From Saxidomus purpurata (Eukaryota; Mollusca; Bivalvia; Venerida; Veneridae), in assembly GCA_022818135.1 (NCBI GenBank), contig JAFMSR010000008.1, positions 35,134,514 to 35,198,513 of the forward strand: DNA of 64,000 nt. Reading direction: 5' to 3'. Shown here in pieces: positions 1-13,289 of the stretch (position 1 is the first letter of the stretch; each line of letters opens with the position of its first letter). The notes beneath the pieces were generated by a model. That model had not been told where the DNA came from and did not search any database. It saw only the letters and a program-made list of their open reading frames with translations. Made by a program: the position numbers and the translations under genes.

Positions 1-1611
1 GTAATTATGCAGAATTCTAAAAAGTATGAAACACAAAAAAAAAATAAAAAATACACATATTTCAGATTTTTATCCTAATAGAAATTAAAACAGGACATAA
101 CTGTATATGTTGTCAAATCAATAAATAAAAAATCTTAGATAAATCAAATGGTTACGCTCTGTAATAAAAGTTTCTGCCTGCACAGTAAATAAAAATTTCT
201 ATTATGATATAGTTTTTAAAGCAAAAATAAAATCTACAAAAGTATTATTTACCAACGAAGTTATATAGTGTCCTGTTCGCGGTATTAAACATTAAGTTCT
301 GCGTGATGCTACATTATCAAAGTTTTGCTCTGTATGCTGTGACAACCCATAATTTTAGTAAGATTCCATTAATTTAAATACTAATCTACAAAAACAAAAT
401 TTGCATAATATTCAAATTGAAATCGTGCGACTGAGGCTGCTAATAGCAGATCTAACTGTATTGCCTTTTATGGTATTTGCATCTGTTTAAAGAAAAACCT
501 AATTCTGTCACGCAAATACTGTATTTATCTTAATTATTTTGTTTATATGCTGGTTAATATAAAACGTTTATTAAATATATGTAGAGCGACTAAAACCTGC
601 AGAAAACGCGCGAAAAATTCGCCAGAGGAGGAAGATAAGAACAAATAGCTTACCGTATACATATTACTTTCTGTTAATCTACACACCTCACTTTAACTAA
701 CTCAGAGTAATAAAATTATTTAATTTATGAAAACTCCGTCGAATTCAAACAAATTAAACCATATGCGGTTACCACGCAGACTATATTGATTCAGTAAAAC
801 GTGGTAGATCTTTGTTCTTCAGAAAATTTTCCATGACGAAAGGCTGAGGCCCTGCGTGCATTTTCCAATACATGTTTGAAGTGGTCGATAACGCTCGGTT
901 CAGATTTGTTTATTGGCGGAATATGCATGTGAAAAGATAGACGGTGGTAAGTTAATCTTACCAACTAGGCCATGGGGTTGGTCGTGAAGGCTGGTCATGA
1001 TCTGCAGTGGTCAAAAAGGCTCACCTGTCACTACTAATTATTTAAAAGTTACTGATGCGGGGTCGTGACTGTCCGGCTTCCGCTGAACTGGCAGAAGAGA
1101 AAAATCATCAATAACATTTTTACAAAGGTTATTAAAATGTGATACTAAACAAGCTTAGATATAATTTATCCTATTAGATCTAAGAAATAAAATCTACTAC
1201 TGTCACTAAATTTGTTTCTCGAGATCAGCAAATAATAGGCTATCAATTATAAATAAACAGTACGCAAACGTTTTCTTTAATTCCCTCATTTATTCTAAGT
1301 TTTAAATTGAAAAAAAAAAAACACAAACAAACTATACACTATTTTATAAAATGTACATAATGATACATTTATGCTAGTTCATTTTTAGTCTGTTTATAGA
1401 CGACTCTCAAATTCATCAACGAAGCTGCACCGAGTTACCTGCCTTTACCGACATGCATCTATACACACAACCTACACACCAGTCGAATTATCTGCTCCTT
1501 TATGTGAATAGGTTATTTTTCTGAAACCGACTAGTACGATGACTGCATGCCTTTGATCGTACTTTTATATGGCTTAGTGGGTAAGACGGGTTATTCCTTC
1601 ATTTAGATTGT
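1..1611. other. AT-rich intergenic DNA, nothing recognised
   Basis: Read on both strands. No protein family, tRNA or clear repeat was recognised. Confidence 0.5.
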
Positions 1612-1892
1612 TTATAGTCCTTGCAGATCCTGGGACTTCTTCCCAGGTGAATTTGCCAAGACTCCTGACAGACGCAGGTTAAAGAAAGAGATGCAGATAC
1701 AAGGGAATCCGGGTCTTTTGCGAATAGACCCTTTTGCTCTTTTACGTGCCCGGTGTAGAACACCGATACACGTGAGACTACCTTTGGGTTTCTAACCGTT
1801 TCTGAAATTTCCAGTACCCCGGTCGGGATTCCGACTGGGAACCTCCGGATTGGCAGTCCAGAGCGTGAACCACTCGACCATCGCACCAGATC
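1612..1892 (-). mobile_element. tRNA-derived SINE, Leu/Ser-type head
   Basis: Read on the minus strand, the right end gives a tRNA-like head (GATGGTCGAGTGGTTCACG, then GACTGCCAATCCGGAGG and a B-box-like GTCGGAATCCC) followed by a body ending near 1612. The same sequence recurs at 61828-62310, which identifies it as a dispersed element rather than a tRNA gene. Confidence 0.75.
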
Positions 1893-2974
1893 CATAAGTG
1901 TATCAGTTATTTCATAGGCCAGAGATCGGTCGGCGGTGATTTATTAAATTTTGGTCAGCTTTCTGTTTCGTCACTCTACTTAGACGGTGTGTCGCGAAAA
2001 GTACCTAGCTCTCTGGTTTAAAGATCGAACTCACGTAATTCTTAGCTTAATGTGATCGTGAATATGTCGCGAGCAGATCCCAGGAGCCTGTAAGTCTTTA
2101 CAGTATATACAAACGTGAAGCCTGAGAACTTTACTGGTTGCCAAGTAGTTTCCGGACTGAAATCGCATATTTTCGCCTATAACATGCTTTAATGCAGCAC
2201 AAAGTCCATGCAGCACGAAATAAGAAAGTTCCGGAAAACTTCTTGGATCCGAAAACTACTCGGAAACCATTAGATCTAATTGTAGGCCTAGCTGCTGAAG
2301 TGGGCGAGGATGTTTCATTATATTTCGGCCTGCCGGGGGGCGGGGGGCTTTTCAGTCACATAGGAAGCCTCCTATTTGTCCCGAATCTGTAATTTTTATT
2401 TCTTACCACAGACGTACCCAATATGCCAGTAGGAATATAAAAGTTAAGATGCGGGAATATTAAGATAATAATATACAAATGTGTATCGTTAGCTGGCTTC
2501 TTTAATCCCCACCGCGCCAACCATGATTTAGGTCAATGTCAAACAGGTATCAGTAAGGTACAGTATTAATTAATATTGTCAATGAGCACCGTTTCACATA
2601 TTCAATTAGGTGGTATCACCAAAGTGCACTAGTCTTAAAAGTAAAACGTTGTCCCTGTATATTGACACTGACCTTTCTTTCTTATTGTTGCATGTAAACG
2701 ATCTAGATACAGTACTGTACAGTAGGCCTTTACTGTATGTCTATCAAGTTTGACAGAATGGATCTGTATTTATCCAAATGTAGATAGATTTAACTACAGG
2801 AGATCTAGACATGAATTTTAGCGGTGACTGGAACATAGAGCTTATTTAATTAAACCGATTCGCTAAAAACAAAAATAAATTTACCGAAATAATTGTAGAT
2901 CAACACAGCATCCACGTTTCTTGGAATTTCAATGACGTCATCGTCTTAATAAAGTCTGCTATGGTGGCTGATTT
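1893..2974. other. Intergenic, nothing recognised
   Basis: AT-rich with short open frames that have no recognisable family. A G-rich patch lies at 2334-2350. Confidence 0.5.
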
Positions 2975-3675
2975 CTGCCATGTCACCTTTTCGCCTGGCG
3001 AATGATTTGTCGCGTTTTCGCCTCTGTGGGTGGCGATGTGAAAATGTAAAATACGAAAGACATCATGAGCCAAATTGTCTATCCGCCAACGCGACGAGGC
3101 AAAAACGCGACACACCAGTAGGGGATATTTCGAATTTTCGTGTTCGCATTTGAAATCGCCCCGCCACGCGGAAACGCGACAAAGCAATAGGTTGTCGTAT
3201 TTTTGCGTCACAGTTTTACCTGTCGCCCCGCCACGCGAAAACACGACCAATCAGTAGTTTGATGCGTTGTCATGATCGCATTTACCCTCTCTCTCCCCCA
3301 CCCCCGCACCTCGTTCAACATAAGGAAAATGTCGTGTTGACGCGTTTTTGTAGGCTATTTCGCCCCACCAACACACCAAGCGAAATGCAAGAAATTAAGT
3401 TTTTCCGCCAGTCGCCTCACCAAGTGGAAATATTTATCGGCGACTATATGCAAAAAGTTTTTTCCTCGCGTTTCGTATTGCATGCTGGCAGGCCGAAATA
3501 AAAACGCGACAACACGACAAGCTCCTTATGCTATGTCGGGGCAAAAATGCGAACGCGACACACTCATGAAACTACTGATTTGTCGTGTTTTCGCGTTTCG
3601 GGTGGCGTGACGACAGGGGAAAACTATTGCTTTGCCGCTTTTTCGCTAACGGGTCGAACATTTGAACGCGACATC
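2975..3675. repeat. CpG-rich block with repeated CGCGAC / TCGCGTTTTCGC motifs
   Basis: About 700 bp with many copies, in both orientations, of words such as CGCGACA, GCGAAAACGCGAC and GCCCCGCCACGCG, set in DNA that is otherwise poor in CG. Short open frames cross it, but their residues simply reflect the repeat. It could be a young transposable element or a satellite fragment; no clean ends were found. Confidence 0.6.
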
Positions 3676-4964
3676 TGGTTGCATATTATAAAGAATTTAA
3701 ATTTCTAAGCAGTTATTTTCTCTACAGATATATGGACCATGTCTTATAGAAAACATACGTTCATATGGCAGAAAGGCTGAAGGAAGCGCTCAAAACTTTG
3801 ACGAGTTAGCCACATTTCTAAGGCATGCACCTGCATTGTGAAGTCGTGCATCTGACGTGATTTCATACGTGATATTACCTTGTGAGTATAAGTTTCAACA
3901 GAATTTATCGCCGGTAAGAAACATAGCAAATGGTTTGGACCACAAGTGCTAAACCACATTATAAATCAATTGCCTACAATTTTTTGCTACTATGTAACTC
4001 GGATTTAGAGGGAGAGAAGTTGTTCTCATTATGCATTTATGCCACTAATTAAAGGGGAGTGCAACTAGCAGATTATATTTTACCAATATAAATAATGTTT
4101 TCACTGAACGTAAACTGTTAGATAAATACCATTTTAAAGAACAACATACTGTATATCGAAAAATACCTCATTTTTAGCACAAAAATCAACATAGCTCTAG
4201 ACGTTCTGTAATAAATCCCTATCCACCCATAATAGTACATCATCAAAGATTATTTATAGATTATAGATTATATAATATTTAATGTTTTTGACACTTGACA
4301 CCAGTTTTAGAGAGTCTATTTCTAAAACAATATTCTATTTACATATATGCATGCTGTATAACCAATAAAATAATAGAAACGAGAATTTGCCCTAATAAGT
4401 TATTGTTCGATTCAGTTTTACAGAGTCTGGGACAAGGGTTGGAAACCAGGTAATGGTATTTTTTCTACACCAATACTGTCGTACAGCCAATGAGGTCACT
4501 CCCTTATGTTTAGTCAATGCTTTCCGCGAATTGCCCATTGTTTCACTTTCTTACACATATTTTTTGTAATCTGTCACCATAGATCTGTGTTAAAGTGTGC
4601 ATATCATAAGTAAGTGATGTTTTGTTTGTGACATAAACACTGTTAGACTTACTAAATTTGTAATTATAATATAACTAATATGCGTGTTTTATAAAGATAA
4701 AATGATATTGTGACAATAGCTGACAATATGTCATAATAGGAGCTGAAGCGACTGTTCTCAGTTCTTACCTTTGTCAGTGAATCTGTGTATTTTTCAAAGT
4801 GTAAACAAGGGCCGTAACTAGCAAGATATTAAGTCAAGTTATCTAACATAATTGATTCGTACCCCTGAACACTACAGCAAAGTTTGAAATTATTACTTTA
4901 AGTGGTTACTGAGGTATGTGCATGATAGTGCCCCGCATACAAGACTAACTAGGAATTTCTAAGT
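3676..4964. other. Intergenic; weak tandem-repeat remnant near 4800-4935
   Basis: Mostly unassigned AT-rich DNA. The stretch around 4800-4935 (AAGGGCCGTAACTAGCAAG and AGTGGTTACTGAGGTATGTG) is a diverged relative of the array at 9320-10590. Confidence 0.5.
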
Positions 4965-5571
4965 ACAATAAAATATTTTGACAGAGTTATCTGCTCTTGC
5001 CTACTAACGGGTGTCATGATGATAAACACGTAATCCAACTTCCAAAGTAATATCTGAAATGGCTATGTCAATAAGTGGACTGGTACGAAAAACTTACTGA
5101 GATTCTAAATCGAAAAGGTCCATGCTTTAGAAAGTTACTTTCTCTTGTCTTCATGTTGGGGTCAAGATGGTAACTTTCAAAGTAATATCTCAAATGGTTA
5201 AGTCAAAAATGGACTGGTACAAAAAACTTAACCAAGATTCTAAGCCGAAAAAGGTCGTAATTCGAAATAAAATCCTTGACAGCGTTTTCTCATTCAACAT
5301 GCAGGGGATATGCAAACGAGTTGATATCTCAAAGGGTTAAGTCAATAAGTAGATTTTACCCAGATTCAATGTTCTAACATTACTCTGATAAAAACTTTCA
5401 CAGAGTTATCTACTCTTGCCTGTTGATGAAGGTAATGAACTAATTATGGTAAATAAGAACTGTCAGTTTCAAAGAAAATCTGTAATTATTTGAAAAATAG
5501 TGGGATAGTACGGGAAACTTAACGGCGAGTAGGTTAGCTCCCCTATTCCTCGATGATAGTCGAGCTAAAAA
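4965..5571 (+). repeat. Tandem-repeat element, about 165-bp unit, ending GTCGAGCTAAAAA
   Basis: Three to four diverged units contain ACAGAGTTATCTGCTCTTGC, CAATAAGTGGACTGGTACGA and a degenerate form of the AAGGGCCATAATTC box. The right end is a hairpin, AGCTCCCC ... GTCGAGCT, followed by AAAAA. The same family, with the same right end, is at about 45250-45989. Confidence 0.7.
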
Positions 5572-6904
5572 CAGAAGCGTTTAACAAGGCGTAAACTGAT
5601 TGTAAAAACTTGATAACGCAAAAGTACATTGAACTTTGTGCCAGCGGTCGACATCAATGAAACTAATTTATTAGGACTAATTAAAGTCATAAAATGGTGA
5701 CACAAGAATACAACCTAATTACATTGTATTAACTATTTTACATAAAACTTATTAAATAGATGTAATATAGACTTATGGAACAGACGGACAGGTGTGTCAT
5801 ACAGTCCTGGTTGCACAGTGCAATTTGGTTGCACAGCCGTTAATTCCTATGTGATTAAATTGGCATGGGTATGTTGATGACAAACTAGAAACAGCTGTCC
5901 TGGACTACTAAACATACACAAGACCGATATGTTATTGTGCCTTACTACCGCGGTGCCATCACAGGAATACGGGCATTTGAATAAATGGTATAAAAGAGCA
6001 ACAATGTTTGCAGTGAATTTACTTATATTGAAATCGTCAATTCTAGTTTTATCTGTAGATTAAAATTGCATAACACTGGAAAAAGAAATTATTATGTCTA
6101 TGTAATGCTATAATTGTATTCAATCACCAAACAAAATTTTAAAAAACTAGTACCTGTTGTGTCAATATTTACCTCAAAAGTGATCGATCAGAAATGCCAT
6201 GTCAACATGTACATTTGCTTTCAATATGAATTATACCACTTTGTCTTCACAGTCACCGAGGTGTAAGAGTTGGTCATTAAACTTAGAAACTTTGCTACGC
6301 TTCGATCGCAAAAACATATCATTGTAGGGGCATTTTTAAAGGGTTTTTTTTTTAATTTTTGATTGAAACTTCCTAGACAGGAATCATAGAAACAGTGGTG
6401 CCAATAGTTAAAAGCAGTTACAGTGTTCTTATGAATGATCAATTTTTTTATTTAAATGCATAAACGACAAGAAATATTTCAAAACAATGAACAGTAGTCA
6501 ATATGTTTGAATGATGCTGGGGGTTTTGGCCTGTTTCTTAACTACTTGTCACCGGCTTGGGCGCCCAGTAAGGTGAAATTCAAATGATCTTATGACTGAC
6601 TTTATGCATATGAAAGATGCTAACTATGTCCTTGATTCTGATCTTACACTTGAGTCCGTGTTACTATTTACGTATGTCTTTGAACCAAACGTGACAGAAT
6701 GACGTTACTGTCGGCTGTTATTCTATTATACTTAACAACCTTTTCAAGAAGTCATATCAACAAAATTGTTGACGTTTACAAATGAAATTATCTTTGAATT
6801 TTGTAACGAAGTTGTTGATTAAAACCAAGGAATGACAAAAAGTATGTTGCTCTTTAATTTTCCAAATTACAATTATGACATCCGTGGTTGCGTCTTTAAA
6901 GTTG
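5572..6904. other. Intergenic, nothing recognised
   Basis: AT-rich; no coding or repeat structure seen beyond short homopolymers. Confidence 0.5.
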
Positions 6905-7844
6905 TTAAGGGGAGTCACTGCTGAAATTCAAAACAACAAGAAATTTTACTGACCCTGTTTTTTATGGAGACTAACATTTTGCTAGTTAATTTCTGGAAAA
7001 ATAATGATGGGTCAATGACTTAACTTTTTTCGCGATATTAATCTTTAAAGATACAATATCAGATCAAGGTGCTTAATGCAGAATTAGCTAGAATTTTGGT
7101 ATTATAAACGTTTATGGATGTGGTGTATGTTTCAGAATGCATATCACTTTCTTATCTTTTCTTATGTAGTATATTATACTTTAGGACGAAAGATTAGAGA
7201 TAGTGGTATTTCTATCATCATCTGAATAAATATTACGCCCCTTATTATTACCCCACCCACTTTACTAAAATTCTTTTTTTCAATTTTTGATAAATGAATA
7301 TTTCATGATAAAGGAGTAACAAGCTTTTTCAGATATTTTGTCTACAGTTTGATTAAAACCTTTGTTTTAGAATGCGAAAATAAAAAATGGGGGTCAATGT
7401 GCATATAAGAAAGAAATTCAATAAAAACTTACAAAAATGTGTTTTTTAGATTTCGACGAGCTTTGAGATATGACGGCATATGTCTGAAACAAAAAACTGT
7501 AAAAGAAACTAGTTATTAATGAATTTTTATATCCTAACGATTTTTCTTGTAATACAGTTTGAATTATGTAAATATCTTAAACGGTTTTTGAGAAATGACT
7601 ATTTTTGTACCCCTACCCCCATTTTGGCATTTGACAAAATTTGTCAATTTAGTCACCAAATGTGAGGTAAAATATATTTTTTTTCTCAAAAATGTTCATT
7701 TTTTTTACACTAAAATATTCCTATTGTGCCTAAGTTCACAACTACATAATTGTTTTTTCCAGTTAACTCATCATTTTTGAAATATAACAAATGTAAATTT
7801 CCGGAAGTGCAAAAATCCAAAACCTCACCAGTGATCCCCCTTAA
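6905..7844. mobile_element. Non-autonomous DNA element with TTAA ends
   Basis: The left end TTAAGGGGAGTCACTGCTGA and the complement of the right end, TTAAGGGGGATCACTGGTGA, form 20-bp imperfect terminal inverted repeats about 940 bp apart. Starting at TTAA suggests a TTAA target site, as used by piggyBac and Kolobok superfamilies. The interior is AT-rich without a transposase. Confidence 0.7.
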
Positions 7845-9319
7845 GTATATTTTAGATTTTCATTTCCCGATATCAAGATCTAATTTGACGTTCAGGTATC
7901 AAGAAACATCTTTATATATATAAAAGTAGGATCACATAGTTATATTATTTAGATGACACCCTCGGCTTAGACAGGACGTGGCTAGAGAATAAATTGTAAG
8001 AAAAATCAGGTTCAATAAATGAGTATTTTAATATTAACATTAAATTGAAATTTGTTTTCGTATTTGTTTGAAAACGCGTCGAAAACTCTAATTTGCCATA
8101 GCTTTATCAAACAATTTCCTTTGGTAAATTAAATAAGGTTTCACGTTTATTGGCATGCCCTTTGCCATTTACAAATGTGACAATAACTTATGGAAAAGGC
8201 AATATCGAGCGGTCAACGTCAAACTATTCTTATTGTTTATAGAAATATATTGCAGATAAGATAGTTTCGCGTCGGCCCATTAATTGATATATACATGAAA
8301 GTGAACATACAAGCATAAAATGATTTTCAGATTCTATTTCATTTTGATTACATGATTTACATCGAAATTTTATATTATTGAAAATAACCACGGTACTTCT
8401 CGATATCCAGATCTCGATATATCATCGGATAAAAGAAAATCATTTTTTACCTCAGTCGATATTTTATATAAAAAATAATTAAAAGATATTTATTTCTTGA
8501 TATCGAGTATATTTTATACCTCATTCGTGAGTAAACAGACTGGTAAGTTTGAGCATGTTTTCCAAAATAATGGCTATACTTACAACTTGTACATAGACAC
8601 CATGATTTGACCATATTTCATTTTCCATATATCTATACATTTTTTCAACGTTAACTATTATTATATATACTCCATTGTTAAAATATTACAGCTGCTTTCC
8701 TTGTGGATTTATGGTCACCTGAATACATGTAACATAGTTTTGATAACAATGGTAAAACACATTCTAGAGTCATACACTTCGGGGAAAAGGCCATATCAGA
8801 GTTAGTTTTGCTATAACTGAAAATATTATGCTTTGGTTTTAAAAATCACTTGTTTAAGCTTAAATTTCTTTCAAATCCATCTTGGCATATACCATAACAA
8901 GAGAGCGATGTGACAGATCACATTCTCTAAAAATAAAATCTATAATAAATTGGGCATCTATGTTTTATAATCATGGTGAAAATTACCATAGAAATGCTGC
9001 TTCTATAGTGACAAGAAGGTCAAATGAAAAAAAAAATAATAACTCTGGACAGATTAGTGAAACAGCCAGTAATCAAATATGTTAACAAGACTGTTCAATA
9101 AAATAGCAAACAATCTGCTAGCTATTAATATAAACTAGGAAAGTTGTCATAAAAAGTGCAAATTTTTGGTAATAAAACAATTTAACAGTTTAACTAGCAA
9201 AATTGCAAAGTTTGCTATAACCATTAAGTGTAAACTAGGAAAGTGCATGAATATACTAAAATGTCAAAATCTATCACCAAATATTTAAATTTTACAAGGG
9301 CAATATTAATTGTATTGAT
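7845..9319. other. AT-rich intergenic DNA
   Basis: Contains a cluster of TCGATAT-type words at 8400-8520 but no recognisable gene or dispersed element. Confidence 0.45.
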
Positions 9320-10590
9320 ACAAGATTATGTACCGTGTGACATTGCTCAAGTCTGATGTAAAAAGCTTCGTACATAAGTGGTTACTGAGATATGTGCATG
9401 AAAGTACCTTGCATGCAAAACTTTAACCAAATTTTCAAAGTCAAAAAAGGGCCATAATTTGTACTAAATTTATACAAGAGTTATCTGTCTTGACTGTGTG
9501 ACACCACTTAAAACATTAATAAAGTTTCATTAATTAAGTCAATATCATTAGTGGTTACTGAGATATGTGCATGATAGTACCTAGCAGGCAAAACTTTAAC
9601 CAAATTTTCAAAGTCAAACAAGGGCCATAATTTGTATCAAATTTATACAAGAGTTATCTGACTTGACTGTGTGACACCTCTATAGACATTAACAAAGTTC
9701 AAGTCAATATCATAAGTGGTTACTGAGATATGTGCATGATAGTACCTAGCAGGCAAAACTTTAACCAAATTTTCAAAGTCAAATAAGGGCCATAATTTGT
9801 ACTAAATTTTTACAAGAATTATCTGACTTGATTGTGTGACACCCCTAAAGACATTAACAAAGTTTCAAGTCAATAACATAAGTGGTTACTGAGATATGTG
9901 CATGATAGTACCTAGCAGGCAAAACTTTAACCAAATTTTCAAAGTCAAACAAGGGCCATAATTTGTACTAAATTTTTACAAGAGTAATCTGTCTTGACTG
10001 TGTGACACCCCTTAAAGACATTAACGAAGTTTCATAGTCAATATCATTAGTGGTTACTGAAATATGTGCATGATAGTACCTAGCAGGCAAAACTTTAACC
10101 AAATTTTCAAAGTCAAACAAGGGCCATAATTTGTATCAAATTAATGCAAGAGTTATCTGACTTGACTGTGTGACACCCCTTAAGACATTAAAAGTTTCAC
10201 ATATCATTAGTGGTTACTGAGATATGTGCATTATAGTACCTAGCAGGCAAAATTTTGAGAAAAGAGTTATCTGTCTTGACTGTGTGACACCACTTAAAAC
10301 ATTAACAAAGTTTCATTAATTAAGTCAATATCATTAGTGGTTACTGAGATATGTGCATTATAGTACCTAGCAGGCAAAATTTTAACCAAATTTTCAAAGT
10401 CAAACAAGGGCCATAATTTGTAGTAAATTTATACAAGAGTTATCTGTGTTGATTGTATGACACCCCTAAAGGCATGAACAAAGTTTCAAGTCAATATCAT
10501 AAGTGGTTACTGAGATATGTGCATGATAGTACTTAGCAGGCAAAACTTTAACCAAAGTTGCAAAGTCAACGCCAAGGGCCGATACCTCTG
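9320..10590 (+). repeat. Tandem array, about 163-bp unit, roughly 7-8 copies
   Basis: Each unit contains AGTGGTTACTGAGATATGTG, CCTAGCAGGCAAAACTTTAA, AGGGCCATAATTTGTA, ACAAGAGTTATCTG and CTTGACTGTGTGACACC. One unit near 10240 is internally deleted. Copies differ by scattered changes, so the array is not very recent. No microsatellite or terminal hairpin was found on this copy. A diverged fragment is at 24330-24545. Confidence 0.85.
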
Positions 10591-11640
10591 AATTAAATCT
10601 AGCTACAAATTACTCTCAAGAAAATGTTGATTCTGTAGTGCAGTCTGTGCAGACCATTGGTGGGAAGATGAATAACAGATTACAACCAGAAATGGAATAC
10701 AAATATACATGTACTACCAGTTACACATTTATTTTGTTAAAGGGGCAAGGGTACTGTAAATCATAAAATATTTGCATAACTTTATTTTCACGTTTTTTTG
10801 CGAGAGCAGTTCTTTAGCTAATGAAATGATCGATATTGTTACAACAGTGTGAACCAGCACTGGATCACTTGTTCCTGAATTCATGATCTTATGAATTAAC
10901 CTGGAGATCAACAATAGCAAAATTTTTGCCTCGCGAGTTTAAAGTGATTTACAGTATACAGACTCATAAATTTTTATCATTTATTCAAAAAGATACATGT
11001 TTAGAAAAAGACAACATTGTAGTCTGAATCTTCTGTGAAAATGATTTTTTACCAACATTTCAGATATAACTTTTATCTCTTTGTTTTGGAAGATATACAT
11101 TTTACAAAATACAATGTACCTTGTAGACAAGTGAACTTTTAAAGACTAATAGCAGTGATTCTCCCATGAAATGTTTCCCTACCTTATTATGTAGTTTGCA
11201 AAATAATCCAGCGAAAATTTGAAAACGTTTTCAAACTGTTATTAAATCCGTATTGTAATCATTTGGTTTGAATATCTTTACGTTCAAAGATTCTTTACAC
11301 TGATGTAAAATCCTGTGACTTACCTTTAGAGTTTAGTATCTAATCATACTGTAAATACTTAAAGTTAAATTTAATTGTAACCAGTTAAAATCAGCAAGCC
11401 CTCCAGCTTGACCAAATTTCACAGTCTGTTTTATATAAAGATCAAAATTCATGCAGGAAATTGCTGCTAATGAAACAAAATGTCTATATGACATATCCAA
11501 TTTTGTCTCTCAGCATCTCGGGATTCAAGGTTTGTTATACTCCCACTTTAGGCTAGCCAGACAGGATCCTCTTGCATGTTCAAGCTTCCATAATTTGAAC
11601 ATACTAGTATTTCATTTTGTAGATAAATTTAACAAACATT
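10591..11640. other. Intergenic; first copy of a diverged duplication (11150-11470)
   Basis: The stretch 11150-11470 (TACTTAAAGTTAAATTTAA, CCAGTTAAAATCAGCAAG, ATGCAGGAAATTGCTG) is matched in order by 12890-13240. The remainder is unassigned. Confidence 0.55.
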
Positions 11641-12251
11641 TGTGACTTGGACTGAGAAAATGGGTCCAGATGAGCATCAATTATTATTGTGCAAATGTAA
11701 AATGACAAATAACCAATTTTCACCAAATTTGGACTAGGCGTAACCATTTAAAAAATTATGTTTATTGGAAATGGCATTAACAAATATGCATGAAAATTAT
11801 TCTATCAAGTCTTTATCATAAATCATATTACCATAGCAACCACTTATTCTGTCACATTCGAAAAAGTGAAAATTAGGGCACGGTCAATCAAAATGAGGAT
11901 TTATTGAAAAGTTGAGAAATGACAACAAAATAAAAACAAGCGAAATACTAAACAATAAATTATGTGTAATCAGATTAAATTTCAAGAAAAAATACCTCCG
12001 TATGAATGTGTAACAATGTAATCTACAACGTCAAATATATTGACGTTAAAATTACTGTTTTGATGTTACAAACGTCATTATGAAGAATAGCAATGTGTGT
12101 TATCTGAAAACAAGCATAACTTTAAAAGTAGTGGGTAGATTTACTTGAAATTTTCAATTCATAGTCAACAGACTTCATACTTTAAAAAGACAGGTAAAAC
12201 AAAATGTGTGATTTTTACTCATCTGGACCCATTTTCACAGTCACAGTCACA
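11641..12251. mobile_element. Non-autonomous DNA element with long TIRs
   Basis: Left GAAAATGGGTCCAGATGAG and the complement of the right end carry the same 19 bp, within about 40-bp inverted repeats whose outer ends are TGTGACT(T/G)(G/T). Length is about 610 bp; the interior is AT-rich and non-coding. No certain target duplication was seen. Confidence 0.75.
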
Positions 12252-13289
12252 AAATTTTATTGAAATGCATAAAATTATCATTTAATTTAGACATTTTTTT
12301 ATTAATTATGACAATGTAAGATGACAGCTGCTGCATTCTTGGAAGATACATACCAGCACCCGGCATGCACCTACTTTAATTAGAACTTTATTTTGATATT
12401 GTATACACCACTCCTGTTTGCGAAAATTTATACAGTATTAAAATGCAATAATGACAATTTATAAATACGTACATTTGTATATAATGTCTGGGGCCAAGTG
12501 GTTGAAAATAAGAAATTCTAAATATTGTGAATAAGTTTGGGAAAGATAACATTAATGGTTTCTAAGATAGGGAAAATGATAAAAAAGTATGACTTAGAAT
12601 ATACTTGTGCAATCTAGTCGCTAATCTAACTTGGAGGTAGACCATACAGACACCCCAACTAGAACTGGAAAACATGCTCCTTAGACAAACGAATGATGCC
12701 ATGCCTACTTTTTTGTAACAAATGGGTATATAGATCTATTTAATCATTCAAATACAAGGTTTGAAAAGTGCAGGGAAGGAAAAGAAGTCAGTACATCTCA
12801 GCTGTATAACTATTAAAATTCTGTATGTATTTGAAAGTTAAATTTCCTTAGAGTTAATAAACAGAAGTACTTAGTACACACGTGAACTGTAACATACCAG
12901 CTGCAGTAATTCTCCATCAAATTATTTCCTATTTTATGTGTACATGCAAGTAAGTAGAATTTAAAATAATCCTTTGAAATCTAAAAAGTTAAAAAATATT
13001 TGTATTTCAAAAGTACAATAGTTTAATACTTACTGCAATCAGTTGAGGAGACCAAATTTCACAGGTATCCTGTTGATGTCATATCTGCGACTTACCTCTA
13101 GATGTTTAATCATATGTTAAGTAGCACTAAATACTTAAAGTTAAATTTGACTGTTAAACCAGTTAAAACCAGCAAGACATGAGAATTCTGCAAAGTACTT
13201 AAGTACCAAAATTATGCAGAAAATTGCTGTAGGTGCTATCAAATGAAATGGAAGGTCAAGTGATTAAAGTCTCTGACTTGATACTACTG
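12252..13289. other. Intergenic; second copy of the diverged duplication (12890-13240)
   Basis: Partner of 11150-11470, roughly 1.7 kb apart on the same strand. The rest shows no recognised feature. Confidence 0.5.

Noticed and set aside
1599..1895. 98-codon minus-strand frame
   Set aside because: It coincides with a SINE that recurs at 61828-62310.
3259..3501. 80-codon frame with a proline-rich start
   Set aside because: It lies in the CGCGAC repeat block; no family resemblance and no splice context.
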